Below the pieces are notes generated by a model, which was given only the letters and a program-made list of their open reading frames with translations, made no database searches and was not told where the DNA came from. Shown piece after piece: positions 1 to 8,090 of a stretch of 42,722 nt of DNA. The position numbers and the translations under genes are program-made. Position 1 is the stretch's first letter, and each line of letters begins with the position of its first letter. The stretch spans positions 1 through 42,722 of the forward strand of contig NZ_CP054144.1 of assembly GCF_013284055.1 (NCBI RefSeq), written 5' to 3'. Origin of the DNA: Deefgea piscis. GTDB taxonomy: Bacteria > Pseudomonadota > Gammaproteobacteria > Burkholderiales > Chitinibacteraceae.

Positions 1-129
1 TCGATCTGCCATAGCCCCAGAAATCGTATCCTCAAAAATAGGCTCGCAACCTGCTTTGCGCAGCGCGTCCGTCTGTAAGGCTGTGTCCTGCTCCGTTGTT
101 GATACCCGCGCATAGCCAATCAGTGCCAT
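1..129 (-). pseudogene. tnpR: Serine resolvase, N-terminal part (continues across the window ends)
   Basis: The minus strand from an ATG at 129 encodes 43 residues of a Tn3-type serine recombinase. It begins [11 protein letters not shown], with the catalytic Ser at residue 10, and runs to [10 protein letters not shown] at the window edge. Resolvases of this family continue with PGL(A)xALAYLR, and exactly that follows when base 1 is joined to base 42722 (minus strand). The gene is therefore cut by linearisation of a circle. The rest of the gene, at 42306-42722, carries several frameshifts, so the whole is scored as broken. Its likely role is resolving plasmid multimers at the adjacent res-like site. 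No Tn3 transposase is present in the window. Confidence 0.85.
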
Positions 130-138
130 TGCTCACCC

Positions 139-246
139 TTGTCCGTTATTCCGTCCATCTATCTTATTGTCCGAAAACCCATTAAGCAAGTACGTTATCG
201 GACAATATTCAGCTCGACCGTCTAATGATCGTTTGCCGGACAATCT
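139..246. promoter_or_regulatory. res-like recombination site upstream of the resolvase
   Basis: Directly upstream of the resolvase start lies a cluster of half-sites of the form TGTCCG / CGGACA. They are at about 140-145, 169-174 (TGTCCGAAAA), 193-206 (CGTTATCGGACAAT) and 235-244 (GCCGGACAAT). The pair spanning 166-206 is inverted. Tn3-family res sites consist of inverted half-sites of this kind next to tnpR, where the resolvase binds and also represses its own promoter. Subsite boundaries were not resolved. Confidence 0.6.
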
Positions 247-272
247 AGTAATGAAATTCAGACCGTAAAAAC

Positions 273-297
273 AAAAAAGGGCACAAAGTGCCCTTTC
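273..297 (-). terminator. Rho-independent terminator after the YjzC-like gene
   Basis: On the minus strand an AAAGGGCAC/GTGCCCTTT stem with a short loop is followed by a run of T. It sits a few bases beyond the stop of the small gene at 304-486 and would end its transcript. Confidence 0.8.
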
Positions 298-303
298 TAA
301 ATT

Positions 304-486
304 TTACCGTTTACTATTAGGTGTAGTATGCACAGGCACCCAACCATGACCAGACTGAGTCGTTGGAGGAAGCGGTTTATGATCTGCGACAGTCGCAAAG
401 TTTGGTTTTGCACCTCCCCTCGGACCGACCTCTTGAAAGATACCACCCTTGTTGCCTGTATTCGTACCCGGTTTTTGGGCTGCCAT
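304..486 (-). CDS. Small YjzC-like protein
   Basis: This 60-residue protein resembles the YjzC-like small-protein family: PGT near the N-terminus, then GGIFQEVGPRGG, then PLPPT and a polar tail. The family is widespread and its function is not established. The start is supported by an AAGGAA ribosome-binding site just upstream. The gene is monocistronic, with its own terminator at 273-297. Family recognition is by the VGPRGG and PLPPT signatures only. Confidence 0.7.
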   Translation of the reverse strand: MAAQKPGTNTGNKGGIFQEVGPRGGAKPNFATVADHKPLPPTTQSGHGWVPVHTTPNSKR

Positions 487-539
487 AATAATTCCTTTTC
501 TATCTGTACTACAGTGAATTCAGCAAGGTAGAAACCCAA

Positions 540-755
540 AAACTCGTAAACAATGTTGTAATTTCCACGCTATTACATTATTGTCACGCGTCTGCGTCAC
601 AGCAGGGTAGTGGATACTTGCCGAAAGAAAGAGTTCCACTTAAGCCGTTTATAGGTTGCAGCCTATAAACGGCTTTTTCTTTATTGCTCACATCTCGTGA
701 GTAATAATTATACTATATATAGATTTTTTACATAGCAAACATACTATATATAGTG
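540..755. other. Intergenic stretch with a strong hairpin, no gene seen
   Basis: No convincing reading frame is present between the YjzC-like gene and the higA stop. The notable element is the hairpin at 642-680. AT-rich sequence with repeated 'actatatatag' blocks (711-751) lies just beyond the 3' end of higA. A small RNA ending at the hairpin is possible but unproven. Confidence 0.5.
642..680 (+). terminator. Strong stem-loop terminator, plus orientation
   Basis: A perfect 12-bp stem GCCGTTTATAGG / CCTATAAACGGC with a short loop is followed by TTTTTCTTT on the plus strand. This is a textbook intrinsic terminator for plus-strand transcription, yet no plus-strand gene precedes it. It may end a small RNA starting in 541-640, or block transcription entering the minus-strand higBA operon from behind. 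Confidence 0.7.
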
Positions 756-1979
756 CTACTCCATTCGCTCAAACATTAGTTTGACGACGCCCTTACCCAA
801 ACAGTTGTGCAATAGCCGCCAATTTCCCGTTTCTCGTCTTACGCGCCCAGCAACGATTGAAATTGAAATCCCAAGCTCGCGTGCAAGCTGATGTGCATCT
901 TGTTGCAAGTAGCTTGTCCTTACTTTGCTTTGCAGCCAAGCGAATGACGTTATCAATGACTCTTGCGCAATCTGATCCGCTTCTTGTTCAATGGCTTGGC
1001 TCTGTTGCACCTTGTCGTCAAGATCGTCAGTAATTAATGGATTATCTGGATTCAAATGTTTTTGGATATGCGCCAGTTCATGCAGCAGCACAAACCAAAA
1101 GTTATCAAGCCGATCATGCCGCAATGTCATACCGATGATGGCTCGATCATTAAGTAGCATTGCCACACCATCGAGATACGTTTTCTGAAAATGCTCTTCA
1201 ACCACCAGCACGATACCGTATCGGGCAAGGTGTTCTTTGGCTAGCTTAGGCCCTGTATCAAAACTGGATAGTTTTACAACTTCGCGTAACAATAGATCGG
1301 TCACAACTCCTGGTTGATAGGGAACGTCAATCTTTTCATGAATAGCTTTTTGTTTTACCCGTTCCATCCAAGCTGCAAGGGCATAATCGTTCATGTTTCG
1401 CGTGCCACTTTGGCTCTGTGGCGCACGCAAAAATGCTAATGTATTTTTGTCGCCAGCCCCACCACGTAAAAAGCCACTAACTAACTCTTCAGCGCGATCT
1501 TTTAATTCTCTGGCACTTGCGATTAAACGCTCACCAAAATAGCCACGTGCATTCATTTCCACCAAAGGGAACTGTGAATAATCGAGTGTCGGATTATTTG
1601 ATAAGTCGATTTCTGGGTTGTCACTACCCAATAAGACTTCTGCCGGAATCCCGAGTCCTTTATGTAATCGCCGCATCATGGCCAGTGTAAGCGGACGTGT
1701 GCGTGCGAGGACTTCAGATACCTTACTTTGACTACCAATATAGGGAATCAATTCCTGACGTTTCATCCCCATCTGTTCTATACGAAACAAAATGGCATCA
1801 ATAGGATCAACAGGAGCTAATGGCGATACTTTTTGCTCATAATCCTGAATAACAAGTGCAAGTAATTCGATTTGTGCAGAGACATCTTCAGTAGGATGAT
1901 CAATATCCATCAAATAAATCAGGCGCTCGACAGCGCGAGCACGTTCTTGCTCATTTTTGATTATCTTGATCGAATTCAT
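756..1979 (-). CDS. higA: HigA-type antitoxin fused to ImmA/IrrE metallopeptidase
   Basis: This 407-residue protein has two parts. Residues 1 to about 120 match the HigA antitoxin layout: a helical N-terminus, then an XRE helix-turn-helix around 60-118 with GSQSKVSEVL as the recognition region. Residues about 200-390 form an ImmA/IrrE zinc peptidase domain with HELAH at 300-304. HigA antitoxins are usually about 100-150 residues, so the peptidase is an addition. The gene follows higB by 13 bp in the toxin-first order typical of higBA. It should bind its own promoter and neutralise HigB. Inference: the peptidase may cleave the antitoxin itself, HigB or another repressor in response to a signal. 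Confidence 0.85.
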   Translation of the reverse strand: MNSIKIIKNEQERARAVERLIYLMDIDHPTEDVSAQIELLALVIQDYEQKVSPLAPVDPIDAILFRIEQMGMKRQELIPYIGSQSKVSEVLARTRPLTLAMMRRLHKGLGIPAEVLLGSDNPEIDLSNNPTLDYSQFPLVEMNARGYFGERLIASARELKDRAEELVSGFLRGGAGDKNTLAFLRAPQSQSGTRNMNDYALAAWMERVKQKAIHEKIDVPYQPGVVTDLLLREVVKLSSFDTGPKLAKEHLARYGIVLVVEEHFQKTYLDGVAMLLNDRAIIGMTLRHDRLDNFWFVLLHELAHIQKHLNPDNPLITDDLDDKVQQSQAIEQEADQIAQESLITSFAWLQSKVRTSYLQQDAHQLARELGISISIVAGRVRRETGNWRLLHNCLGKGVVKLMFERME

Positions 1980-1992
1980 TTACTCACCCCAG

Positions 1993-2280
1993 TCATACAA
2001 ATCTTTTTTTATCATACTCAGCGTGCGTACCAACCCAGTCCACAACAACCATACCAAATTGGTACTTCACAACAACGATCAACCGGTAGTTGTTACCTCT
2101 AATATTGAAAATCACGCGATCTTTAGGCAAAAAATCTGCTGATCGATAATGATTCTTAATGTCTTGCGGTGTTTTCCAGTTTGCTTTCTCAACCTCTTTT
2201 CGCCAAACATCCAGCGCCGTGCGCGCATCAGCGTGCAAGTCTTTAAAGTGATCGAGTGCTACGACGTTGACTAGCTGCAT
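1993..2280 (-). CDS. higB: HigB-type toxin (mRNA endonuclease)
   Basis: This 95-residue protein matches the HigB toxin family: WKTPQDIKNHYRSADFL, then VIFNIRGNNYRLIVVV, then VGTHAEYDK at the C-terminus. HigB toxins fold like RelE and cut mRNA, usually at the ribosome. The gene is first in the operon, just upstream of the antitoxin. On a plasmid the pair is expected to act as a post-segregational killing or phage-response module. Length and all family blocks are intact. Confidence 0.9.
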   Translation of the reverse strand: MQLVNVVALDHFKDLHADARTALDVWRKEVEKANWKTPQDIKNHYRSADFLPKDRVIFNIRGNNYRLIVVVKYQFGMVVVDWVGTHAEYDKKRFV

Positions 2281-2570
2281 GCAGTGGATTCATTGAGCGT
2301 TAGTACATGAACAGATGATACATCCCTTTTTGGAATCAATCAATAATTTGAGCCATGGGATGCATCAAGCGTGCGGCACATACCAGCGAAGAACTACCAC
2401 ATCATTTGTTGAAAAAGTTGCCAACAGACGCCGAGGCACTTATTTATTATGAAGACAAGGGTGCATAATGAGTGCACTTATACAATATAAAAACAAATAA
2501 CAAAGTTATTTACAAAGACAAAACATGTAAATTAAAATACAAGTAACATAGAAATTAATCAGGAAAAAAC
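2281..2570. promoter_or_regulatory. Divergent promoter region of higBA and the Fic gene
   Basis: About 290 bp separate the start codons of two divergent genes, so both promoters should lie here. The half next to the Fic gene is very AT-rich. The other half contains a 37-codon frame (2355-2468) that I cannot support as a gene. A CAGGAAAAAAC ribosome-binding site precedes the Fic ATG. No clear operator was found. Confidence 0.5.
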
Positions 2571-4118
2571 ATGGGACGCCCCCAGCTAAGCGAGCAGGAC
2601 AAACTGGCACGTGCATTGAAAGAGCTGCATGCCGTGACCGGGTCTGACAAAGGCGTGGTGAAGGGCAACCAGCTCAAACCCGCCAGCCGCAAACTGCTGG
2701 TGGATAAAGCCTTCCTGCGTGAAGTCATCAAGGGCTGGTATTTCGTTTCTGATCCGCATGCCGACGATGGCGATACCACGCCCTTCTTTGCCAATTTTTG
2801 GGAGTATCTGGCCAAATATCTGGCGGAACGGTTTGGTACTGAATATTGCCTGAGTCCAGCTGATTCATTAAAGCTACATACCCAGTGCAACGTGATTCCA
2901 CAACAGGTCACGATTCATCTCGGCACCAACCAAACTCACAATCAAGAATTGGCACATGGCTATTCATTGGCGATGTACCCGTCTGGCGCGTTACCCACGA
3001 CGGATCAAGTCACCTTCGTGCAAGGTTTGCGCTGCCTGAAACCTGAAATCTGTCTAGTCAAACTACCTCCCAACGGTTACAAAAGCTGGGCAGAAGAAAC
3101 CCAGTTGTTACTGGCGACACTCAATGACCCAGACGCCGTCGCTGCTTTGTATACCACCAATGCCAGTGGTGTTGGTCGCATCGCAGGTGCCATGCGCGCC
3201 ATGGGGCGAGTAGCATTTGCCGATAACATCGTGCGCCAGCTGACTGGGTTGAATTACAAACTGGTTGAAACTAACCCTTATGAGCATTCAGTGGCTTATC
3301 AGCTGGGTAGCCCCAATGCCTCTCCCTTGTATGCACGGGTGAAGTTGCAATGGGAAAAACAGCGGGCTCGTGTTTTGCAGTGCAAACCAGCGGACTGCAT
3401 CACTCAACTTCCCTTTGAGGATTACCTTGCACGCATCGAGGCCATTAAAGTTCAGGATGCCTACCACAGCCTATCTATTGAGCGTTACCGCGTAACGCCT
3501 GAGCTGATCGCAAAAGTAGAACGTGGAGACTGGAGCCCAGATTTAAATCCGACAGACCGCCAACAAGTTGATGCTATGGCTGCTCGCGGTTATCTGGATG
3601 CATTTAATGGCGTCAAAGCATCCATAAGCGATTTACTGGCGACACAGGCCAATGCCGGTCAACTGTTTACCGATACCCACCAACGCTGGTATCAGCAGTT
3701 ATTCAAACCATCAGTCGATGCGGGTATTTTGCAAACCAGTGACCTAATCGGTTATCGGCGCAGCATGGTGTTTCTGCGCGGCTCGCTGCATTCGCCACCG
3801 CATTATGATCATGTGCGGGATGGCATGGCGGCATTGAAAGAATGCCTGTTGGCGGAGGAGGATGCTTTTGTTCGTGCCGTATTAGGGCACTGGCTATTTG
3901 GGTTTATCCATCCCTACATGGATGGCAATGGCCGCTTGGCACGTTTCACCATGAACCTCATGCTGGCCTCCGGCCAATACCCGTGGACTGTCATTAAAGT
4001 GGATCATCGCCAGGAGTATATGGCTGCACTTGAAGCTGCCAGCGTCGAACAAGATATTACCCCGTTTGCAAAATTCATTGCACGCTGTGTGAGCGACAGC
4101 TATTCAGCCTTCACCTAA
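2571..4118 (+). CDS. Fic-domain protein with AbiEi-like N-terminal region
   Basis: This 515-residue protein has a C-terminal Fic fold (about residues 370-510) with a complete active-site loop, HPYMDGNGRLARF, starting at His447. Fic enzymes transfer AMP or related groups to a hydroxyl side chain. The N-terminal 140 residues (KGWYFVSDP, then YLSPADSLKLH-type spacing) resemble the winged-helix start of AbiEi-type abortive-infection antitoxins. That resemblance is an inference from pattern. The inhibitory (S/T)xxxE(G/N) helix was not located with confidence. Start is ATG with AGGA six bases upstream. The gene is divergent from higBA and followed by the 4123-4162 inverted repeat. Its role may be toxin or stress regulator. 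Confidence 0.85.
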   Translation: MGRPQLSEQDKLARALKELHAVTGSDKGVVKGNQLKPASRKLLVDKAFLREVIKGWYFVSDPHADDGDTTPFFANFWEYLAKYLAERFGTEYCLSPADSLKLHTQCNVIPQQVTIHLGTNQTHNQELAHGYSLAMYPSGALPTTDQVTFVQGLRCLKPEICLVKLPPNGYKSWAEETQLLLATLNDPDAVAALYTTNASGVGRIAGAMRAMGRVAFADNIVRQLTGLNYKLVETNPYEHSVAYQLGSPNASPLYARVKLQWEKQRARVLQCKPADCITQLPFEDYLARIEAIKVQDAYHSLSIERYRVTPELIAKVERGDWSPDLNPTDRQQVDAMAARGYLDAFNGVKASISDLLATQANAGQLFTDTHQRWYQQLFKPSVDAGILQTSDLIGYRRSMVFLRGSLHSPPHYDHVRDGMAALKECLLAEEDAFVRAVLGHWLFGFIHPYMDGNGRLARFTMNLMLASGQYPWTVIKVDHRQEYMAALEAASVEQDITPFAKFIARCVSDSYSAFT

Positions 4119-4122
4119 ACAA

Positions 4123-4162
4123 AGATAACTAGATAACTAAATAGCTTGTTATCTAGTTATCT
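4123..4162. repeat. CTAG/GTTA-type inverted repeat, copy A
   Basis: A perfect 15-bp inverted repeat, AGATAACTAGATAAC (4123-4137) and its complement (4148-4162), lies between the convergent Fic and oxidoreductase genes. It belongs to the dispersed AT-rich repeat family seen around parA (18741-18823, 19735-19886) and at 20491, 21341 and 23171. It lacks a T-run, so it is more likely a protein-binding site than an intrinsic terminator. Confidence 0.75.
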
Positions 4163-4266
4163 AAATAACACCTTACCTAATGCAGGGCTTCTGCACATCG
4201 GCCAAAGCGGTCATTTAACACCCGCTGCGATGGCGCAGACCATCGTGCATGCTTCCATATGGACCT

Positions 4267-5343
4267 TCACTCATTTTCCGAATTCATTCGTAACTTGTTG
4301 TCTTCCGAGTGTTCTACGCCACGGATGACGACCTTGCCGAAGGGACCACGATCCAGCTCATCCAATCCGGTCTGCAAATCCGAAAATGGATGCTGTGCAG
4401 CGATAACGGGCTTGATGCCAGTGCGATCGATTGCGCGGATGACATCCTCCAGCACACGGCGCGGCCCGACACCGATGCCCTGAACCGTCGCCCGCTTTTT
4501 CAGCATGGTACCAACCGGGAGCGTTGCTCCCATCCCGCCGAAGACACCAATGACCGAAATTCGACCCTGATGAATCAGTGCGTCCAACGAGCGTTCGAGG
4601 TTGTCTCCACCAACCATCTCCAGAATGTGATCCGCTCCCCGGCCTCCGGTTAGTGCTACGACGGCTTGAGCCCACTCCGGCGTCGAATGACGATTAATAC
4701 CATGGCTTGCTCCAATCGCCTTGACACGCACAAGCTTGTCATCGTCGCCGGATGTCACGATCACGGTCGCCCCATGGGCAGCGGCAAATTGAACGGCAAA
4801 TAGCGATACACCGCCCGTACCTTGTACAACGACGCTCTGCCCCGCACGAAGATGCCCTAACTCGATCAATGCTTGCCAGGCGGTTACAGCCGCACAAGGC
4901 AAGGTGCTGGCTTGTACTGCGTCCAGCGATGAAGGTGCATGTACAAGCCACGCCTCTGGTAAAACCACATACTCGGACAGCATGCCGGGCAATGGCGGTC
5001 CACCCAATGCAGGCATCAGATCGCGTCCGGTTCCCGGCGCGGCACCATCCAGCCAATCCGCAGAAAATGCGCCTAGAACCGCGTCGCCGACGGCAAACCG
5101 ATGGCAGCCCGCACCTGTGGCAACCACCGTCCCCGCCATGTCCGAGCCAGGCGTGAACGGCATATCAGGTGTCAGCCCCATACCGTTCTGTATGATGAGT
5201 TTGTCTCGGTAGTTCAGGGACACCGCTGATACGCAGACCAAGACTTCATGGGCGTCTGGCGTGGGAACAGGAACTTCCACCAATCTGAGGTTCTCGCGCC
5301 CGAACTTGGGCAACTCCCACCGGCGCATTATTTTGTTGATCAC
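4267..5343 (-). CDS. Zinc-independent NAD(P)-dependent alcohol dehydrogenase / quinone reductase-like (MDR family)
   Basis: This 358-residue medium-chain dehydrogenase/reductase has a GroES-like N-terminus (SLNYRDKLI, PFTPGSDMAG) and a Rossmann domain with the GTGGVSLFAVQFA cofactor motif at about 174-186. The PxxPGxD(M/F)AG block is present. Structural-zinc cysteines typical of zinc alcohol dehydrogenases are absent. It should reduce an aldehyde, ketone or quinone with NAD(P)H; the substrate is unknown. The GTG start at 5343 is preferred because GAGG lies nine bases upstream; an ATG at 5328 is the alternative. It is divergent from a LysR regulator that probably controls it. Confidence 0.85.
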   Translation of the reverse strand: MINKIMRRWELPKFGRENLRLVEVPVPTPDAHEVLVCVSAVSLNYRDKLIIQNGMGLTPDMPFTPGSDMAGTVVATGAGCHRFAVGDAVLGAFSADWLDGAAPGTGRDLMPALGGPPLPGMLSEYVVLPEAWLVHAPSSLDAVQASTLPCAAVTAWQALIELGHLRAGQSVVVQGTGGVSLFAVQFAAAHGATVIVTSGDDDKLVRVKAIGASHGINRHSTPEWAQAVVALTGGRGADHILEMVGGDNLERSLDALIHQGRISVIGVFGGMGATLPVGTMLKKRATVQGIGVGPRRVLEDVIRAIDRTGIKPVIAAQHPFSDLQTGLDELDRGPFGKVVIRGVEHSEDNKLRMNSENE

Positions 5344-5456
5344 GATGACTTTCCTCTTGAGCTATTTCAATTCATCATGATATAAGAGAAAATAATTCTT
5401 CAGTGAGGACTATTTATCCTTGCATTGGTTACATTTTGGCGTCAATAAAACGAGTA

Positions 5457-6362
5457 ATGAGTGATCAACTCAGTGGGATTGCTGCTTTTGTGCAAGCAGC
5501 AGAAGCGGCCAGCTTTGCGGTCGCTGCCGAGCAGATGGGCTTATCGCGTTCTGCGGTGGGCAAGGCCGTTGCCCGACTGGAAGAGCGCCTTGGCGTACAA
5601 CTATTTCATCGCACTACGCGTAGTTTGAATTTGACAGACGAAGGCGCTCTGTTCTATGAGCGTTGCTCGGGTGCACTGGCTGAAATCAATGCCGCAGAAC
5701 AGAGTTTTGACGCAGGGCAGCATGAACCCGTTGGCCGCATACGCATCAGCGTGCCGGTCTTACTGGGGCGGCACTGCATTGCGCCAATTCTGGTAAATCT
5801 CGCAAGAGTGCATTCGCAATTGGAAATCGACGTCGCTTTTACTGATCGCCCGGTCGATTTGCTCGACGATGGTTTTGATCTGGTTGTTCGTACGGGATCA
5901 CTCGCTAACGAGTCGGACCTGAAAGCTCGCCGATTGGGCTCGCAAGCCATGGTGTTATGTGCTGCGCCGTCCTATCTTCAGAGCCATGGAACGCCTTTGC
6001 GGCTTGAAGATATTACGTCGCATGACACCCTTGCCTATGGCAAGGGCAATAGCGTTGTCCCTTGGCGCTTTACCGACCGAGGGCGTCAACACGAAATAAA
6101 AACAACTGGGCGGATTCGCTTCGATGACCTGGAAGCCATTGCCGATGCCGCGACTGGAGGTGTTGGCCTGGCTTGGCTCCCCTCATGGTTGATCGCAAAC
6201 CAATTAAATTCGGGACTATTGATTGAGGTACTACCGGAACTGCGTGGGCCAGGCTTTGATATTTTCGCAGTCTGGCCACTCGGACGCTATCTGCCGATGC
6301 GCATACGCGTCGTGATCGACGAGCTTGTCACTAAGATTCCATCAATGCTCGAAGTCAAATGA
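5457..6362 (+). CDS. LysR-family transcriptional regulator
   Basis: This 301-residue protein has the LysR winged helix at residues 1-60 (FVQAAEAASFAVAAEQMGLSR, then KAVARLEERLGVQLFHR) and a type 2 periplasmic-binding-like effector domain. The ATG at 5457 is chosen because it gives the standard LysR N-terminus; an upstream in-frame start at 5403 would add 18 unconserved residues. It is divergently transcribed from the oxidoreductase, with about 110 bp between, the usual layout for a LysR protein and its target. The inducer is unknown. Confidence 0.88.
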   Translation: MSDQLSGIAAFVQAAEAASFAVAAEQMGLSRSAVGKAVARLEERLGVQLFHRTTRSLNLTDEGALFYERCSGALAEINAAEQSFDAGQHEPVGRIRISVPVLLGRHCIAPILVNLARVHSQLEIDVAFTDRPVDLLDDGFDLVVRTGSLANESDLKARRLGSQAMVLCAAPSYLQSHGTPLRLEDITSHDTLAYGKGNSVVPWRFTDRGRQHEIKTTGRIRFDDLEAIADAATGGVGLAWLPSWLIANQLNSGLLIEVLPELRGPGFDIFAVWPLGRYLPMRIRVVIDELVTKIPSMLEVK

Positions 6363-6534
6363 TCAAGTCATACAACGAGAGAGAGCCTATCCTATCCGTT
6401 GCCTCTATTACGACAAACAGGTTCCTCACAGTTCGCGCCAATGTGATTTGAACCCAGTTGCCAAGATTTGATTGACCAACGACATTACGTAGCAAGCTAT
6501 TAACGTTTATTGGATAAGAAGTTTTCTGGTTGTC

Positions 6535-7062
6535 TTATGAGAGAAAATCTACACTACTAACTTGATAACTTGATAGCTTTGATTTTAGCATCCCCAATTT
6601 TGTTGCGTCTGACAACCCAGCCCGTCCATTTAACAGAACAAGATTGTCTGAATCAGAATCAGGCCATCCAGAGGCATCATCATCGACAGCAATCCATTCA
6701 TTTAAATGCAGCTTATTAAACTGCGCCCAATGCTTGATTTGCTGAAAGCGAGTTGCATCATTCCAATATGAAAGCGTTAGGCCATCATTGTATCTGGGCG
6801 TTTCCATAACTGAATGCCATGTTGATCCAATAACTCTTTCACGCAATCCGACAGGCAATAAATCACAAGTACTCTCAAAACCAAGCCTGCGCACCCAATT
6901 TGTACTGAGAACAATCTTGCAAGCTGAAAATTCAGATAGGGCATTAATCAGCAAAGGAGCCCACATAAAAAGCTCGCCATCACCATCCAAGATCGGTTTA
7001 CCACCTCGTAAATACACGGTGCTGGGGTGTAAAACGCCATCGAAATCCAAAAAAATAATCAT
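6535..7062 (-). CDS. HAD-like phosphatase domain protein (HAD_SAK type)
   Basis: This 175-residue protein opens with FLDFDGVLHP, the HAD catalytic DxDG motif. It continues with IVLSTNWVR (motif II, Ser/Thr) and WIAVDDDASGWP (motif IV acidic pair). The pattern resembles the small HAD domains described from 'Swiss Army Knife' RNA-repair proteins. It probably hydrolyses a phosphate ester; the substrate is unknown. Its start overlaps the stop of the preceding 70-residue gene by ATGA, which indicates translational coupling. The last codons are written in the plasmid's CTTGATAACTTGATAGC-like repeat sequence (6556-6577), so the C-terminus may be a recent end. Confidence 0.75.
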   Translation of the reverse strand: MIIFLDFDGVLHPSTVYLRGGKPILDGDGELFMWAPLLINALSEFSACKIVLSTNWVRRLGFESTCDLLPVGLRERVIGSTWHSVMETPRYNDGLTLSYWNDATRFQQIKHWAQFNKLHLNEWIAVDDDASGWPDSDSDNLVLLNGRAGLSDATKLGMLKSKLSSYQVSSVDFLS

Positions 7063-7271
7063 TGCAGGTCATCTAAATAAAAACAAACACCAGAGATAAA
7101 CAACGAATCGCCCTCCTGCCAACGCCGTTTTTTCTCATCAATTTGCGCCCAAAAATCACCAGACGCATCACGCCATGCGGCGGCAAAAGAATCTGCCACA
7201 GCACCGAATGAAGCACGTTCAAATAAGCACGTATTTTCGTCGAAAGTCCAAGCAATTCTCGCCTCAAGCAT
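7059..7271 (-). CDS. Hypothetical 70-residue protein
   Basis: A short acidic, aromatic-rich protein (several Trp and Phe) with no family I recognise. It lies directly upstream of the HAD gene with an ATGA stop/start overlap, and 13 bp after the 142-residue gene, so the three probably form one minus-strand operon. The initiator ATG is at 7271. Its partner role with the HAD protein is inferred from coupling only. Confidence 0.6.
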   Translation of the reverse strand: MLEARIAWTFDENTCLFERASFGAVADSFAAAWRDASGDFWAQIDEKKRRWQEGDSLFISGVCFYLDDLQ

Positions 7272-7284
7272 TTATCACCCCCAT

Positions 7285-7713
7285 TTAATTAATCAGCTCA
7301 ACACCGGTTGCTTGCAAAATAGTATGGCGAACATGTTTCATAAAAATATAAAGTGACATGCCATGCTCTTCAAGAAGAAATGTATCATTGCCACTCTTTA
7401 AAAAATTTAATGAAAATGCTTTTCCGATAGCATCAATAGCCGAACTTGAAAGCTCTAATCCGGGTAAGTTTGGCAACGCCATATTGCTCAAAGAAGGAAT
7501 AAATAGTACTTCTAACGAGTAATCAGAAAAAATATTAGTAATCAAAACAGGAGAACCAGCCGAGGATGACAATGTACAAATAACGGCAAAAGCCTCTGCA
7601 ATTCCCTCTCGACCTACGGAGCAATTTGAATTTTTAATCACCCAATCAGCAGCAATATAATATTGATTGATTGTTGGTGGCCAGTCAAAACTAAAATCAT
7701 CCACTTGAATCAC
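7285..7713 (-). CDS. Hypothetical 142-residue protein
   Basis: I recognise no family. The protein looks soluble and globular, with a mixed hydrophobic pattern (AFAVICTLSSSAG, SLYIFMKHVRHTIL) and no signal peptide or membrane helix. It appears to be first or second in a minus-strand operon with the 70-residue and HAD genes, separated by 13 bp from the next gene. The next gene upstream on the same strand is the basic KRGRPKK protein, 47 bp away. Confidence 0.6.
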   Translation of the reverse strand: MIQVDDFSFDWPPTINQYYIAADWVIKNSNCSVGREGIAEAFAVICTLSSSAGSPVLITNIFSDYSLEVLFIPSLSNMALPNLPGLELSSSAIDAIGKAFSLNFLKSGNDTFLLEEHGMSLYIFMKHVRHTILQATGVELIN

Positions 7714-7760
7714 CTCATAACATGAAGAGCAGTGAGAAATACAACCTTCATTTAAAAATA

Positions 7761-8090
7761 TTATTTTTCAAGTATTCGCAAATTATTAATAGCAGTTAAT
7801 ACTTTTATTCTGATGTCTTCAATGCGTACTTCTGATCCGCACGATTCAAAATTAGCTAATTTATCAGCTACATCAACAAGTTCAATGATTACATTATTGA
7901 TCATCACATTCGACAGTTGAAGCCGGTCTTTTTGGTTCTTCCTCAGCTTCCTATTTGCCTCAGCTACCTGCTTTCGTAGTGCTTCTTGCTGAGCCTCTGG
8001 CGTTAAATATTTTTTAGGCCGCCCACGCTTACCTGATTTTTTGTTATCACAATTTAGGAGGCTATTCTGAATACTATTTTGATCATCCAT
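7761..8090 (-). CDS. Small basic AT-hook-like protein divergent from the relaxase
   Basis: About 109 residues from ATG 8090; an in-frame ATG at 8162 would add 24 residues without a ribosome-binding site. It contains KRGRPKK, an AT-hook-like basic motif, then a Gln/Glu/Lys-rich helix (about 30-65) and a C-terminal helical region. It lies next to the oriT-like region and is divergent from the MobV relaxase, where plasmids often place a relaxosome accessory DNA-binding protein. That role is an inference; no MobC signature is seen. Confidence 0.6.
   Translation of the reverse strand: MDDQNSIQNSLLNCDNKKSGKRGRPKKYLTPEAQQEALRKQVAEANRKLRKNQKDRLQLSNVMINNVIIELVDVADKLANFESCGSEVRIEDIRIKVLTAINNLRILEK

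Noticed and set aside
1-246. Intact Tn3-family transposon
   Set aside because: Only a resolvase and a res-like site are seen; there is no Tn3 transposase and no 38-bp terminal repeats.
2281-2340. Clear HigA operator palindrome
   Set aside because: Only weak TGAT/ATCA similarities are present; nothing symmetrical enough to report.
2355-2468. A 37-codon plus-strand frame in the higB-fic gap
   Set aside because: There is no ribosome-binding site and no recognisable motif, and it sits in the expected divergent promoter region.
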